Assembly (NCBI GenBank): GCA_008360975.2
Contig: CM039182.1
Coordinates: 46,698,491-46,762,490, forward strand
DNA length: 64,000 nt
Direction of reading: 5' to 3'
From: Lichenostomus cassidix
Taxonomy: Eukaryota; Chordata; Aves; Passeriformes; Meliphagidae
Below the pieces are notes generated by a model. It was not told the origin of the DNA, ran no database searches, and was given only the letters and a program-made list of their open reading frames with translations. Positions 26,101 through 38,165 of the stretch are shown here, in pieces (the stretch's first letter is position 1; every line of letters starts with the position of its first letter). A program made the position numbers and the translations under genes.

Positions 26101-28640
26101 GCAGTTTCAAAATTAGCATGTTAATTTTCGAGCTGGGTGGTGGTGTTCCTTTTCACACGTTTAATAGGGACTCTGTAGAAGCTCTCTTGAGATCTGTTGT
26201 GTTCAGAATTCTTGAACAGTTGAAATTGTCAGCTGGTGAGTTCAAAATTGTATTAATACTCAGTACTTTATGCAGACCAAATTAAGTTATTTGAATGTCA
26301 GTGTGTTAGTAATGAAGGGACACTGACATCTTGTTAGTCCAAACACATAGCAAGAGTTGATTTGGAGAAGACTTTGAAAGTGATTAAGACACAGCTTCTG
26401 CAAAGAAGTGTTCAGTGGGTGGCCTCTAACCTGGTTGCTGAATGATTTTCACTTGCTCTGGCTTTGTGTCTCTGGCAGCCTTGTGGTCTGCCTGCAGCAC
26501 ATCCAGTGTCCCCCCAGTAAATGGAACTCTTTTTTGGTGTGTCCAATTCTTTGACACTGTGGGCAGCAACAATGATCCTGTTGCTTTGAATTGTGTTTCA
26601 GGTTGTGAATCTTGGCCACTGAGTACTCTGGTGTGGCAGCCAGGTGTGGAGAGGATTTAACTTGCACTCTAAAATTTGGCAGGGCTAATCAGACAGGATA
26701 GCTGCTCAGCTGGTGTACATGTTGGACCATGTAATGCGTGCTCTTCACAGCCAGCTTCCTCACTAATGCCAAAAACAAAAGGACTTGGGAAGTTGAGAAA
26801 CCAACAGCTTTGGTGCTGTTAATCACTGGGATGGTTTGCAATCCAGCTGTGGCTTCACTCCTCACAGTCTTTAGTTTTGTCATCCAAAGCGGTTGGACTG
26901 CTGTGATTTTGTTGCTCTCAGATGGGTTGCCTTCCTCTTTGAAAAACATGTGCAGTAAACAGCAAGTTAAAAATTAAATCTTTGACATAGAATAAATGAA
27001 ATAAAACGTCAGGGTTTCTAAGTGCCAAACTGTTCTAGAGATGAATGGTAGTTATACCAATTCTGTGTTGTAATAGTCTTAATATTAAACCTGGATGATA
27101 AATTTTACTGCTGATATAGATGATTCTTTGTATCAGTTGCCATTGCAGCCCACAGGGAAACAATCTTAACTTTTGCTTACTATCTTCCTTACACAGTAAT
27201 TATAATGGGAGCTATCTTTCTGTGGTATCTCTCTAGCTTAAAAATAATTAAAAACAATGCAGCCAGCCAGATGTGTTTCATAACATCTAAATTTAACACA
27301 TGGAGATGTTTTTAATAGTTGATTTGGCATAATTCTTTGAAATAACACCTGTGTCTTTTTTTAATCATCTTGGTCTCATTAGAATTCTTTATATTCTAAA
27401 TAGAGAACTCAGGGTGAAAACAGTTAAAACGTAAAATTCTCTAAGTATTAGTAATGTAGTAATATCCCTAGGGACCTCTCTGACGGTTTGATGAACCTTG
27501 TAGTAGAAATACTGAAACAGAAAAACATGATTTCAGCATATTATGAGAATTCAATTTATAATTAAAAAGCTGAAGTTCTGTATTTTGGTGTCATTAAAAT
27601 ACACTCTCATAGGGTAAAAATGGGTGCTGTGGAAAAATACCTACCCTGCTTCAAGTGATAAGAAATACTGTAACTTAACTTTAAACTACTGCTATGCTTC
27701 TTTTCATAAAAAACATTTTTTAAATTATTCATTGGTGACACCTTGGTAATTGAGATTGTTTCAGTATATATTTTAATTTTGTCCAAAGAAATAGTTTGAG
27801 ACTGAAGAGTAGGTATTTTCAGAAGTATTTGTGTTTCACTGTTCTGTGGTGCTAGTTTGCTACTTCACAAAAATACAGTAATCTCTAAAAGAAAAGTGAT
27901 AGGGATGTTTATCTTGAGATTTCAGCTCAAAATGTCTGTCTTGGTGAAACCTCCAGGAGTTTTAAAAGCTTATCTGTGGCAGAGGGTGAGGAGTTCAGCA
28001 TAAAAACTAGTATAGGAAAATATTAATATACAGAATAACAGATGACTTCCATATTGGAATGAGTTGCATCCACCGTACAGAAATGTATGGTAAAAACCCT
28101 TCGCCCTAATTACTACTCAAACGAGAATTGTCCATGTTAACAGAAGAATCAGGATGAAATAATGTAATTTCTCTCTTTAAGGGGAACATACTTCATTTAG
28201 ACTACGTTGAATGTACTTGAGTATTTTTGCATGAATGATTCACCTCTCATTAGCATTTCTGCACCTACGTGTTCAAGAAATTTTACTAGATCTGATAGTA
28301 GCCCTTTGAGCTAGAACTGTAATAATGCTGTTTCTTGTCCTGCCATCCTTACAGCTGCTTGATGAGGAGGGAGAATGGGATGTGCTGCTGGGGAGTTCAC
28401 TTCTGTGGGGATTTAAGGGCAGATTTAAGGGATGGAATAGAAGGAAGTGCAAAGTGCACACCTGCAAATGCCTTTTTCAGAGTCCCTTGGCTGAAATACT
28501 GCCAGTTGTATTGCAGCAATCTACTCTTCCTGAGAAATTAATTTCTGTGCTTGGGCATAAATGCTTCTGTTCTTGAGCCCATGCTGTTGCTGCAGCTTCA
28601 CACAGAGATTTGGGGTGGGAGTCAGTTGATTTGGATTTGT

Positions 28641-28670
28641 TCTTGGGTTGGTTTTTTTTTTTTGTTTTTT
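28641..28670. repeat. G/T-rich low-complexity tract
   Basis: TTGGGTTGG followed by long T runs broken by single G. It is the same sequence style as the tracts at 23123, 29090, 29246, 30905 and 60781, and lies in the same orientation relative to the gene. Confidence 0.8.
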
Positions 28671-29080
28671 CCCCCATTTTCATTTCTTGATCGCCACATG
28701 CTGAATCTTTGAGTTAACTGATCAATCTGTATGTAAATTTTGAAGCAAAATGCAATGCTAAAGTGAACCTGAAGGAGCTGAAAAATGCTCGACAGTGCCA
28801 AGTTAAAAGGATATGGCAAAGGAACTAAATGGCACATTGCATTGCAGCATGACATGTTAGTCTGTGTCTTAATACTTACTGTGCTTTGTTGCTTTTTCCT
28901 ACTGTGTTTCCAGTGCTAAGTGAGGCTTGAAATGGTCTCCATGTAGAGGCAGTAACCTCCTTGAGGGTGAATTTCCATTTCCTTAAAAATGGCTCTTTTC
29001 AAAGCCATAGTTTAGTTGATGTCATGGGGGATGAAAACAGTCTGAGATAAAACTGTCTGAAATATGCCACCATTTTGGTG

Positions 29081-29315
29081 TTGGTTGGAGGGTTTTTTGC
29101 TTTGGTTTGGGTTTTCTTTGTTTGGGTTTAAAAAAAAATATTTTAAAATCTTTCCTTTACATACCTTTTGGGAAATATCTGCAAACTAAATAGGCAAGAG
29201 ACATGTTAAATATGAAGTGTAATACAGATACTTTGCTTTCATTCTTGGGGGTTGTTTGTTTGGTTTTGTTGGGTTTTGTTTGGTTGTTTATTTGTTTGTG
29301 TTTGGGTTGTTTTTC
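29081..29315. repeat. Cluster of G/T-rich tracts
   Basis: Two close tracts (about 29081-29130 and 29246-29315) are built from GGTTTT, GTTT and TTTGGG units. The second runs for about 70 bases with almost no A or C. Such sequence is prone to length change and, on the transcript, gives U/G-rich stretches that CELF/TIA-type splicing factors can bind. Confidence 0.8.
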
Positions 29316-30904
29316 TGTAGAGGCTTGTTATCTGGGAATCTTCAATAGCTTTTTTTTTAAATATTTTTTTTTCTTTTGTATCTTTCATCTTCAACCCTTG
29401 GTTCAGTGTTTGCATTGGAATAAACATTCAAGGATAGCAAAACTGAGGAGGAGTAGTTAGGGAGGTTAACAGTGGTGGTTGACGCACCAAGTGATGTGTG
29501 GCTGATGAATGATCTGATGCTGTTCCTGACACTGGGTCCCCAGCTGCCATTTCATTTCGACCCCTGCTTTATAGAGTGGAAGATAATCGGTCACTTCACT
29601 GTCAAATGTGATTTTGAGTTGATTGTTTCAGTTGGATGTGAGTTGCTGTGTGATGGTGGCTTGCGTGCTGCTCTCTGCAGGCAGACCAAGGGTTTTTTAA
29701 AATCCAGAATAAAGGGGAAAATGCATAAAAACTCAAGAAGCTTTAAAATTGCATTCTTGTACTGTTTTAAAATGCAAAAAAAATTTCCTTTATGTCCAAG
29801 CAATTAATTGCCTAACTAATTCTAGTGGAGGTTGAACCATTACAAAAAAATAGTCAACATGTGGCTGGCCTGAATATTTTGTAGCATCATGGGTAGAGCT
29901 TTTAATATTGTATGTTTTAGTTACACAGGCCTGCTTTTATTTTTTCACAACCTTCTCCCGTCTCGGCTCCTTGAGTCCCGCCATTTACCTGCAATTAGTT
30001 TTATTTTTTGAAATACTTAACTGGCTTAATTTTCTTGTAGTTGTCTGCTTTCTTGCACTTTGGCTGCTCTTAGAAGTGCAACACTGGCTGTGTTGGCTAT
30101 AGTTGCTGCGAACATTTATTGTACAGTGGCTCTAAAGTCTCTCAAATTTCTTTTTAGTAGACAACTTAAGTTTAGTAGTGTGCCTGCTACATCCTGTTTG
30201 TTTTTCTTCAGAGTTTTCTGCTTTCCTCCTGGACATGCTGCCTGTAGCTCAACAGACAGATTATGCTGTCTGCTCTTTGTGGTCTTTACAGCACAGAATC
30301 CTTCCTGCAGAGTCCTTTTGCTCTTACACATCACACGTGTTTCAGCACTATTTTTAATAAACTGGGTGATAGTGTCTGGTATGGGAAAAAGAGAGAAGCC
30401 TAAAGCTCATTCTTCACCTATACTCACTCACTATGCCTATTGAAATTTTGAGGATCAGTTGAATTAGTGCATTCAGTGGATCAGTGCTTCAAATTATTAA
30501 TTACTGACGTATTCAGCTTGCTGCTAGAGTCTGAAAGAGATCCTCATCTTTTAATTGTGGTTATGCAGTGAAAGGACTTCCTTTTTCTTCAATTGTTTAT
30601 GAAAATACTTTTATTTTTTCTAATGAAGGCCATATCTTCAGTTCACACTTGGAAATCAAGTTTGTCTTGCAAAGGCTGCAGCTGATGCCTGTTTGAGGGA
30701 GTAGAAGTGCTCATTTCCTTTCTGTCAGAAGTGCTAGACTTCTACCATGCAGATTATAGCACATGTTACTGACCCAGCAGATATTTTTCCTTTACTTTGA
30801 ATAGTGAAAGGACAAACTTGCTCATAGATGTTCAGCTTAACTCTGCAAACAGATCTGATGAGTTTCCCTTTTATATTATTATTTCCATAGTTTTAAAATT
30901 CAGG

Positions 30905-30951
30905 ATTGTTTGTTCTTTTGTTGTTTGGGTTTTTTTCTGGGTTTTTTTTTA
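30905..30951. repeat. G/T-rich low-complexity tract
   Basis: TTTGTTCTTTTGTTGTTTGG followed by two T runs separated by CTGGG. It belongs to the same class as the other intronic G/T tracts. Confidence 0.75.
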
Positions 30952-33044
30952 ATATGAATTGTGTTTATATTAAGGATTTTTGCAGAGAAAAGAAGTCAAA
31001 GCTAAGGTACTATATATTATCTTAACAAGTGCTCATGGCTTATAGAAGCATTATTACACTAAATACTACTACCTGAAGCCTCTATTTTAAGAATACAGTA
31101 ACAAAAACTGTAAGTTGCAAGGCGTGCAATTGCTCTGTCTCTGGGATGTGTGAGGACAAGATGGGGAGATATCTTATTTGTTTTATGTATTGCCTCCATA
31201 TTGACAAATGGAAAAAAAGCAGTTTGATAAATTGTAGAAAATTTAAAGAGGTTTTGAAGATGTTGGTAAGGCCTTCTTGCAAGTATTGGAGGCTTCTCCC
31301 TATTGATGTGGAGACTTCAAACAACTAGCAGTGTTAGAAAGAAGAAAATAAAAAGTTACCATGTCAGGGATTTTGGAGGAAATAGAAGTGTTTAATAGAC
31401 CAGTCTTTCTGCATAGAACTGGAAACTATCAAACTGGTCACACTGATGGCATGGTGATAGGACACTGCATAGAATACTGTGGCTAAAGAGTTTGCAGAAA
31501 TTTAACTAAAAGTTATAAAAAGATTATTTTAATTATTGAAATCATTGTTAGAGCAGGTGCTAATTCTTGTATTTTAGCAGCACTGACATATTTTCAAAGC
31601 AAATTGTGTATAAAGAAAACTTGCCCTACATCTAGATACCTTACCAAAATAAAGTGACTCCATAGGAAATAGAAATTGTAGAAAAAAATACTGTGTTCAG
31701 AAGGTGCTCCTGCTTCCAGCTGTGTGAAATAAGCTAAAAATTATCACCTTTTCTTTTCATTGTTGATGACAACAAAAGTTGCTATCATATACCAAATGCA
31801 GAGGGTATCTCCCCTTTCTAAGATCACCTTAAGCTGTGGTCAGACTTCAACAATTTTTGGGGTTTTTATGATGCTTCTGGGTACTTCTAAAAACAATATT
31901 TCCTGGGAGGTCTTTAGAGGAAAAAAGAAGTATTTCTTTCTCTCAGAATAAGTTTGATTGAGAAGTGATAAAGCCAGCTTTGATTGGAAAGGACAGTGAC
32001 TCCCCAATGTCACACTGCTTTTCTGTTTGGACTTCTCTTTTCTCTCCAGCTGTCTTCATTAATATTTGCTGCTAGTTTGGCTATGTCATAAGTCCTTGAA
32101 GAGTTTTCATAACATTGTGTTACAGGCTGCTGGTTGCTACCAATGCACAGCAGCTGCACTTACCCATGTCAAATGTGAGCTGAACTCTCAGATTGCACAT
32201 CCTAGAAGTAAAAAATGGCTTTAGTTCACCTTGGACTTCCATCTCCTCTTGGTCAGAGGGATAAAGTATGCTCTTTTGTCAGGCACTGAACCTTAAGCCA
32301 GGGACTGTCATCTTTTGGCCCAGATGGTAATACCTGAAGAATGACTTTAAATTTATCATTCCTGGACACAGTCTCCCCCGAATAAAGGAGAAATGTAAAT
32401 TACAGTGTCTGGGCAATAACAAAGATGGTGGATATGCTGGAAAAAAAAAAGAGGACTTTTTTTTTTAAAACAGTGTTCTCCCTTAGAACTGCTTGGGAAG
32501 CCACTGATGTTGCCTTGTTTCTCTTTTCACTCATTTGCATAGTTAGAGCAGTTTGCTGCTGGCTATTAATTCATTGATTCAGATGATGGGTCCAAAAACA
32601 CCAGCTCTGCAGCTGGTTTATGTGGGCTGTGACATTTTGCTTGAGGGAGACATACATTAAAACAACAAGTACACAGAGTGGATGCATTGAAAGTCAGTTA
32701 AGGCCAAATTCATAATTGTATGGCTTGCCTTCATTTGTGCTAAGTTAGATTGGTGATGGCTGACAACTACAAGAACATACAAATATTAGACTTGATATAA
32801 AATGATAGCTGGAATGCAGCATGGGTGAATGTAAAGTGATACACATGGACTGGTGTGCTATGCGTTCAGTGATAAGCTGTGAACATTTTTCTAAAGCTCA
32901 GTAGTGAGGTCTTGTGTACAGTTCACAGTGTCATCAGCTCAGTACTCAGAAGGAGTCACATAAGTTACATGTTGGGAATTGGTAAGAAAGGATCAGAGAG
33001 TAAGAGAGAGCGCATGATCAGACATTGGATCTGTGAGTGTTTTG

Positions 33045-33535
33045 CCTGTTGGATACTGTGTGCAGCTCTTGCCCTGGCCTTTCCAGAAGAGTACAGAGCT
33101 AGAGGAGTTACATAAGAGCAGCAGGAGCAATCAGAGACATGAAATGGCTTCTTTTGAATGCAGTATGCTAGATGAGTAGGGCTGTTTTACAGTGAAGATA
33201 CTACTGTGCAGCAGTTAAGCTAACAGGAGGTAATTTTGAAATGATAAAGTCCTCCATTTTACAATGTACAGAGGGAGTCCTTGCTACAGGGATTTTGTGA
33301 ATGCTGGTTTTGTGATAGTAAGAAGAATGTGCGTGGAAGAGAAATTGGTCAAATGTTACTGAAGAAATACCCTGTCTTAAATGCTTGTGAGGTAGATCTT
33401 TGGTGACTGTGGTAGTGTTTAGAGAAACACTGCTCTGTTTGTTCTCCTGTATGTGCTGCCTTAGATGTATGTTTCTGGCCACTGTTGAAGGCAGGAACTT
33501 TGGTGTGACCAATGTGGCTGTTCTTGCTGGATGAC
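33045..33535 (+). mobile_element. Old CR1/L3-like LINE remnant (ORF2 end and 3' UTR)
   Basis: Two parts, in order and in the same orientation, match what I know of old amniote CR1/L3 elements. First, 33048-33195 has TGGATACTGTGTGCAGCTCT and GAGCAGCAGGAGCAATCAGA, like the ORF2-end segments TGGAGTACTGTGTCCAG and GAGCAACAAGAATGATCA. Second, 33478-33535 has GGCCACTGTTGAAGGCAGGA and then CTTTGGTGTGACC and TGGCTGTTCTT, the known 3' end of that family. The middle is too diverged to align by eye. It is much older than the copy at 34822 and has a different 3' tail, so the two are separate insertions of different subfamilies. Confidence 0.6.
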
Positions 33536-34821
33536 ACGTTTTGAAATAGGATTGCTTTTGTCCCGGGAACCAGGCCCTTCTGTGCACTTGAAGAACTGCT
33601 TGAAAATGTTACCTTGTTTCACAGTTGAAAGTAGTGATGTGCAACATGATACCGACAGTAATACAGTACTTGAGGTGGTTGGTACTAAAATCTTTGGGTA
33701 CTGGGACTGCTGCAGGATCTACAGTATTAGTTGTATTCCAGCCTGTACAGCTTGCTCCAGTTCTGCTACATATGCATCTATCTTCCTCCCAAAGCAAAGG
33801 GAGCTTCCTCCCAGAGCATCTTGTGCCACCTTTCTGCAGGGCACAGAGACGGGCAGGAATTGATCAGCTGTGCTTTGCCTTTTTTTGTCCCCTCAGAAGA
33901 GTACAGCAGCAGTGTGCCCAATGTGCTGAGCTGTTACGGCTCTGGGTGCTGATCGAACATGAAGGGGCCTGTAAAAACAGAAGGCTTATATTGCATTAGG
34001 TGGAAAAGCAGAAGGGGACTTCAGTGCCACTTTGAACTGCAGTCTCCATCACAGTATAAATTTTCTAAAAATGGGTTCAGACTCTGGGACTATGGGTTTG
34101 AGTAAAAAGTTAGATATTAAGGTGCAGAAGCAACTGCAGGCCTAAAATTTGTTATTAATGGGTTTTTTCACTTTAATTTGGTATCAATGTCTTGAAATAC
34201 TCAAGTGTAGGAGGATGTTTAGTGACAAACAGAAACTTAAAGGATCTTTGTGATACAGCTTTGTTGTTAAGCTATTGTAAGTGGCATGTTGGAGAATTAT
34301 TGCAGACTTCTTGTCATGCACAGAGTTAGCTGTTGTTGAACAGACACTTAACTTGTGCTCCCTACTTTATTCTTTATTTTCTGGCTGTTGAACCCGTGAC
34401 AGTTGTGCCCAAGGTTGCAGCAGTGCTCTAATGCTCAGTGTTGCAAATGAAGTGAATTGATACTGTTCACTGAATGTGTGAAGTGACTTGGAAATACACA
34501 GTCCTGGGAGACATTTGGTGTGAGGATGGCTTTGATCTTTGTATTTTTCCACACAAATAAAAATACTGTGCAGTAGTGTGGTGAAATGAGATTATGTATT
34601 CTGGTGAACACCTCTGAAGAAGAAATACCCTTGAACCCATTACAGGGTCAGGTAGCATATGGCAAACAAAAAACATGTTGAATAAGTGAAGTAAAAAGAG
34701 CTATTGTATAAGTACCTGTATTGATCATTAAATGGCTGGAGGTCATGTAGTATATTACCATGAAATTAAGCTATTATATGTATAATCCAAACTAAATTAA
34801 GGTTACAAACAAAATAATTTC

Positions 34822-35146
34822 AGGAGGCCTACAAGAAAGCTGTTCTAACAGCTTTAAAAGGAGTTTTAACAAGGGCATGAAGTGAGAGGACAAGGGGGAA
34901 TGACCTTAAACTGACAGAGGGTAGGTCCAGATTAGATATTAGGAAGAAATTCTTTATTGTGGGGGTGGTGAGGCATTGGAACAGGTTGTCCAGAGAAATT
35001 GTGGATGCCCCACTCCTGAAAGGGTTCAAGGCCAGGCTGGATGAGGCTCTGGGCAACCTGGTCTAGCAGAAGGCGTCCATGCCCATGACAGGGGGTTTAG
35101 AAGCAGATGAGCCTCAAGATCCCTTCCAAACCATTCTGTGATTTTG
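34822..35146 (+). mobile_element. CR1 LINE, 3' end, truncated copy
   Basis: The sequence follows the avian CR1 3' end in order: AGGCCTACAAGAAAGCTG, ACAAGGGCATGAAGTGAGAG, GATTAGATATTAGGAAGAAA, GTGAGGCATTGGAACAGGTT, GGCCAGGCTGGATGAGGCTC, CAACCTGGTCTAGCAGAAGG, and the tail CCATTCTGTGATTTTG. Only about 320 bases remain, which is typical 5' truncation. Near 34843 a short TCTAACAGCTTTAAA segment replaces the usual GGAGAGGGAC. It lies in sense orientation within the presumed SEPTIN7 intron. It is the best preserved repeat in the window. Confidence 0.95.
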
Positions 35147-38062
35147 CTTAAAATGCTGTGTACTGAGCATACTAGATGGAAAATACTGTGGGTTACTTTG
35201 ATCAAATGTAAGTAACTTTTCTTTTCCTTCTCACACCTACCCCTCTTTCTCTCTCTGGATTGTGGCTGCACCTGTGTGGACTCGTTGCTGCAATGGTTCA
35301 AATTCATCATTTTACTGGACTACTTCTGGATGTATTCTACTGCTATCTTCAATCCTGGAAATGATGGAAACGTGTTGTTTACAAAGTAGCTGTAAGTATT
35401 ACTTTGATGCAGATCTTTTACAGCTAATGTTGGAATAGAAGCAACATTAGGTTTTTAAAATTGAGCCAAGGTAGCAGCTGGTTGAAAATCAAGAAGGAAT
35501 AAAAGTTAAAGGGAAGGCATTATAAGTATTAGAAACGTGAGATCTCACTTGGCACCATGTTCAAGACAGTGGAAGTCAATTCTTTTACAAAAAAAGTACT
35601 AAGTTCTTTTAAAAGCTGTTGCAGGAATTAAACTCAATTCCTAATTTGTTTTGGTCTCTTTAGAAGTAGCAAGTTACGAACAAATGCAACCATTTAAAAA
35701 CCAGTATGTTGAAATCTTCAGTTTTTATTGGTATACCAGAAATCTGAATCTGGCATCCAACTGCAGTTTTTTAAAAGGCTCTTTCCTATAGACAGCAAAT
35801 GTTCTCATTAAACACAGCATTAACATCCAGTGTAATGTTTCATATATTCCTCTTTCTGGTTAGTAACAGATTTCATTCTCTAAAATTGTGGGTGTAATTA
35901 CTGTAGACCCACTTAATAGAGCAAACAACCCAAAAATTGCCACCTTTTCTTTTTTAGCATTTCATACTCAGCGATCTAAAAGTTCTCAGGAGTAGAACTG
36001 TCCTAAATGTGGAGCTATATATAAAGAGGAAGGGAAGAGAAAAGCTTTAGTTCAAAACAAGAATTACATGGAAACCCATTCTTTTAAGCAAAAGAAGAAT
36101 TAGCTAATGAGGGGATGAACTGTTTCTGGTAAACATGACACACATTAAAAGGTATGTAGATACTAAAAAGTGCAGGTGGTTGACAAGTAGAGAATTATTA
36201 GGAGTGTCTGACTGATTAGATATTTCACATCTGGTAGGATGAATAGCAGTTCCATATCCTTAATGGTTATTAAGGACCTGTACTGTTAAGGAGCTCTTGA
36301 ATTAATCTTAAAAAGCACTGTCCTGCATGTCATATTGTATCTCTGAAGCATTGGCTCCTGCTCAGTGTTTTAGATTGTGAGAAATTCCATTCCTCACATG
36401 TAGTAATAGTATGGAAAATTAAAACAAATATTTAGATTTTAAATTCCTGGCTGATTTTTAAAATATTTCAAAACCTTTCAGGTGAGATTGTAGCTGTACC
36501 AAAGGCTGTATAGAAAGAAAAAGCTGCTTTAAAAAAGTTTCTTGATAACACAACGCAAAGATTCCTTCATTTAGAGGAGCAATAACATTTGTTGCATTGT
36601 GTGTATTTAAACTTGAACATCTAACTTCAAAGATCTAGTCTTTGTAGTGATGTTGCTTTGCTTGAGATTAATAGTTTGTTTACCAAATGGAGAAATCAGT
36701 TGTGTGATGGGGAGAGTCCATTCATTGACTAGTGCTGTGGGATTGCCAAGAGGCCTTAGTTCTTCTTGCATTCAATACTTTAAAGGTGATAGTGGTTTTA
36801 TATCCTTGTTTTAATTAAAATAAAAATATTTTAAAAATTCTATGAGTTATTACTGCATTAAGTTTATTCTTTCAGTTTTAGAAAGAAAAAAAATTCAAAA
36901 TAAGCATGAGTCAACCACATACCAAACTTAAATTAACCATACCGTATCCCATACAGAGAGTTCTGAGGCAATAGTGCCTGTAGTAGAAAATTTTTTTGCA
37001 AATTATTTTGTAGAATTCCTCTGTGCTCATAAAGATAATCATAGGGAGTGGAATTTAAACTTGCAGACAGCACTTCAGCAGTGTGGATATAAAAAGCTCC
37101 CTGAAACTCTGAAACTGAGGCAGTACCATAATCCCATGACATCCTCTCGACTTTGCATGGATATAGAGCCTAAAGGTGCAAGTCATTGCTCCATGACAAG
37201 CAGTGCCTTGTGTTGCTTTAAGTAGACAGTTTTCTCAAGAAAGTATTTTCAGATTCTTTGTAAAATAACTAAACTGTCCAGTCTCATAAGACAATCCTCA
37301 GACCTGCTGTGTTAATGAACAGTTGTGGGATTGTGCTGGAAGAGTGGTGTAAAAGTAGCGCAATTGATCTTTGAAAGATTGCTGGGTCTAGTACAGTGAG
37401 GAGGAGGCACTTTAAGCACCTCCAGCATTTTGATTAATGTGGTGAGAAGAAGTAATGGCCAACATCTAGAATTCTCCTCTTGTTTCACAGTAGGCACTAT
37501 TTTGGGTAAGTTTTTCAGAGTACAAGGCAACTGAAGTTTTGCCTTTGTGGGGAGTTTGTTGCAAGGCTCGCTGCATTAGTGTATGTCTGGATTTAACATG
37601 AAGACCTCCAGTTGTGTGACACAGAAGCAGAGGGTGTGAAATTAGTTCCCTTCATGTTGGGGCAGTACCACCATGACTTGGAAGTGTAGGAATGGTGCAT
37701 TCATACTGTTGGCCTGTGTTTCCAATAGGCATTGGTACCAAGTTGATTATGTTTTAATTTGTTTGCATGTGCACGCTCTTGTGCTTATACAGCCATAATG
37801 TGGCAATTGTATTTGCTCAAGATACTGTTAATATGGCTGAGTTTCTGTGCCACTTTTGGCTATCCAGTCAAAAAAATTTATTGCTGCAGTTCATTGCGCT
37901 GTCTTGAATGTAGACAGCTTGGGTTGTTGAGAGGTTGGGTTGATAGCACTTTTCTACAAATGAGAAAATGAAGTGAACATTTCAATAACTAAAAATACAA
38001 GCCAACTAAGAAATTACATGCTTTCCTTTTAACTTTTTTTCCATAAATATCTCTTGCTTTAG

Positions 38063-38165
38063 CAACAGAAGAACCTTGAAGGATATGTGGGGTTTGCAAA
38101 TCTTCCAAATCAAGTTTACCGAAAGTCTGTGAAGAGAGGATTTGAATTCACTCTCATGGTAGTAG
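38063..38165 (+). CDS. SEPTIN7: Septin-7, N-terminal coding exon (partial gene)
   Basis: Septin-7 is a GTP-binding protein that co-polymerises with other septins (SEPT2 and SEPT6 groups) into filaments at the cell cortex, the cytokinetic ring and the base of cilia and dendritic spines. This exon (103 bases, 34 codons plus one base) encodes [34 protein letters not shown] in succession. It covers the short N-terminal region, the basic stretch before the GTPase domain, and its first beta strand (FEFTLMVV). As I recall the mammalian protein, the match is complete over this stretch. Acceptor CTCTTGCTTTAG and donor TAG-GTAAGT are both strong. The exon ends in phase 1, one base into the codon for the first P-loop Gly (GESGLGKS), which the next exon should complete; that exon is not in the window. 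The reading frame begins in phase 0, with an in-frame TAG immediately upstream inside the intron, so no upstream extension is possible and the start codon must come from an earlier exon. Confidence 0.94.

Larger units (their letters stand above)
19852..38062 (+). other. SEPTIN7 intron 1 (by inference)
   Basis: This is about 18.2 kb between the CpG-island donor GTGAGT and the acceptor CTCTTGCTTTAG at 38062. After about 20.6 kb it turns AT-rich and, by eye, T exceeds A and G exceeds C on the plus strand, as expected of a transcribed intron. It holds an old CR1-like remnant (33045-33535), a better preserved CR1 (34822-35146), several G/T-rich tracts and an 18-bp palindrome at 23157-23174. No convincing coding exon is visible in it apart from the weak 17-base candidate at 20516. 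Open frames of 60-130 codons here begin mostly with non-ATG codons and look like chance frames. Confidence 0.6.

Noticed and set aside
33201..33587. 128-codon minus-strand frame
   Set aside because: It runs antisense through the old CR1-like remnant; chance frame.
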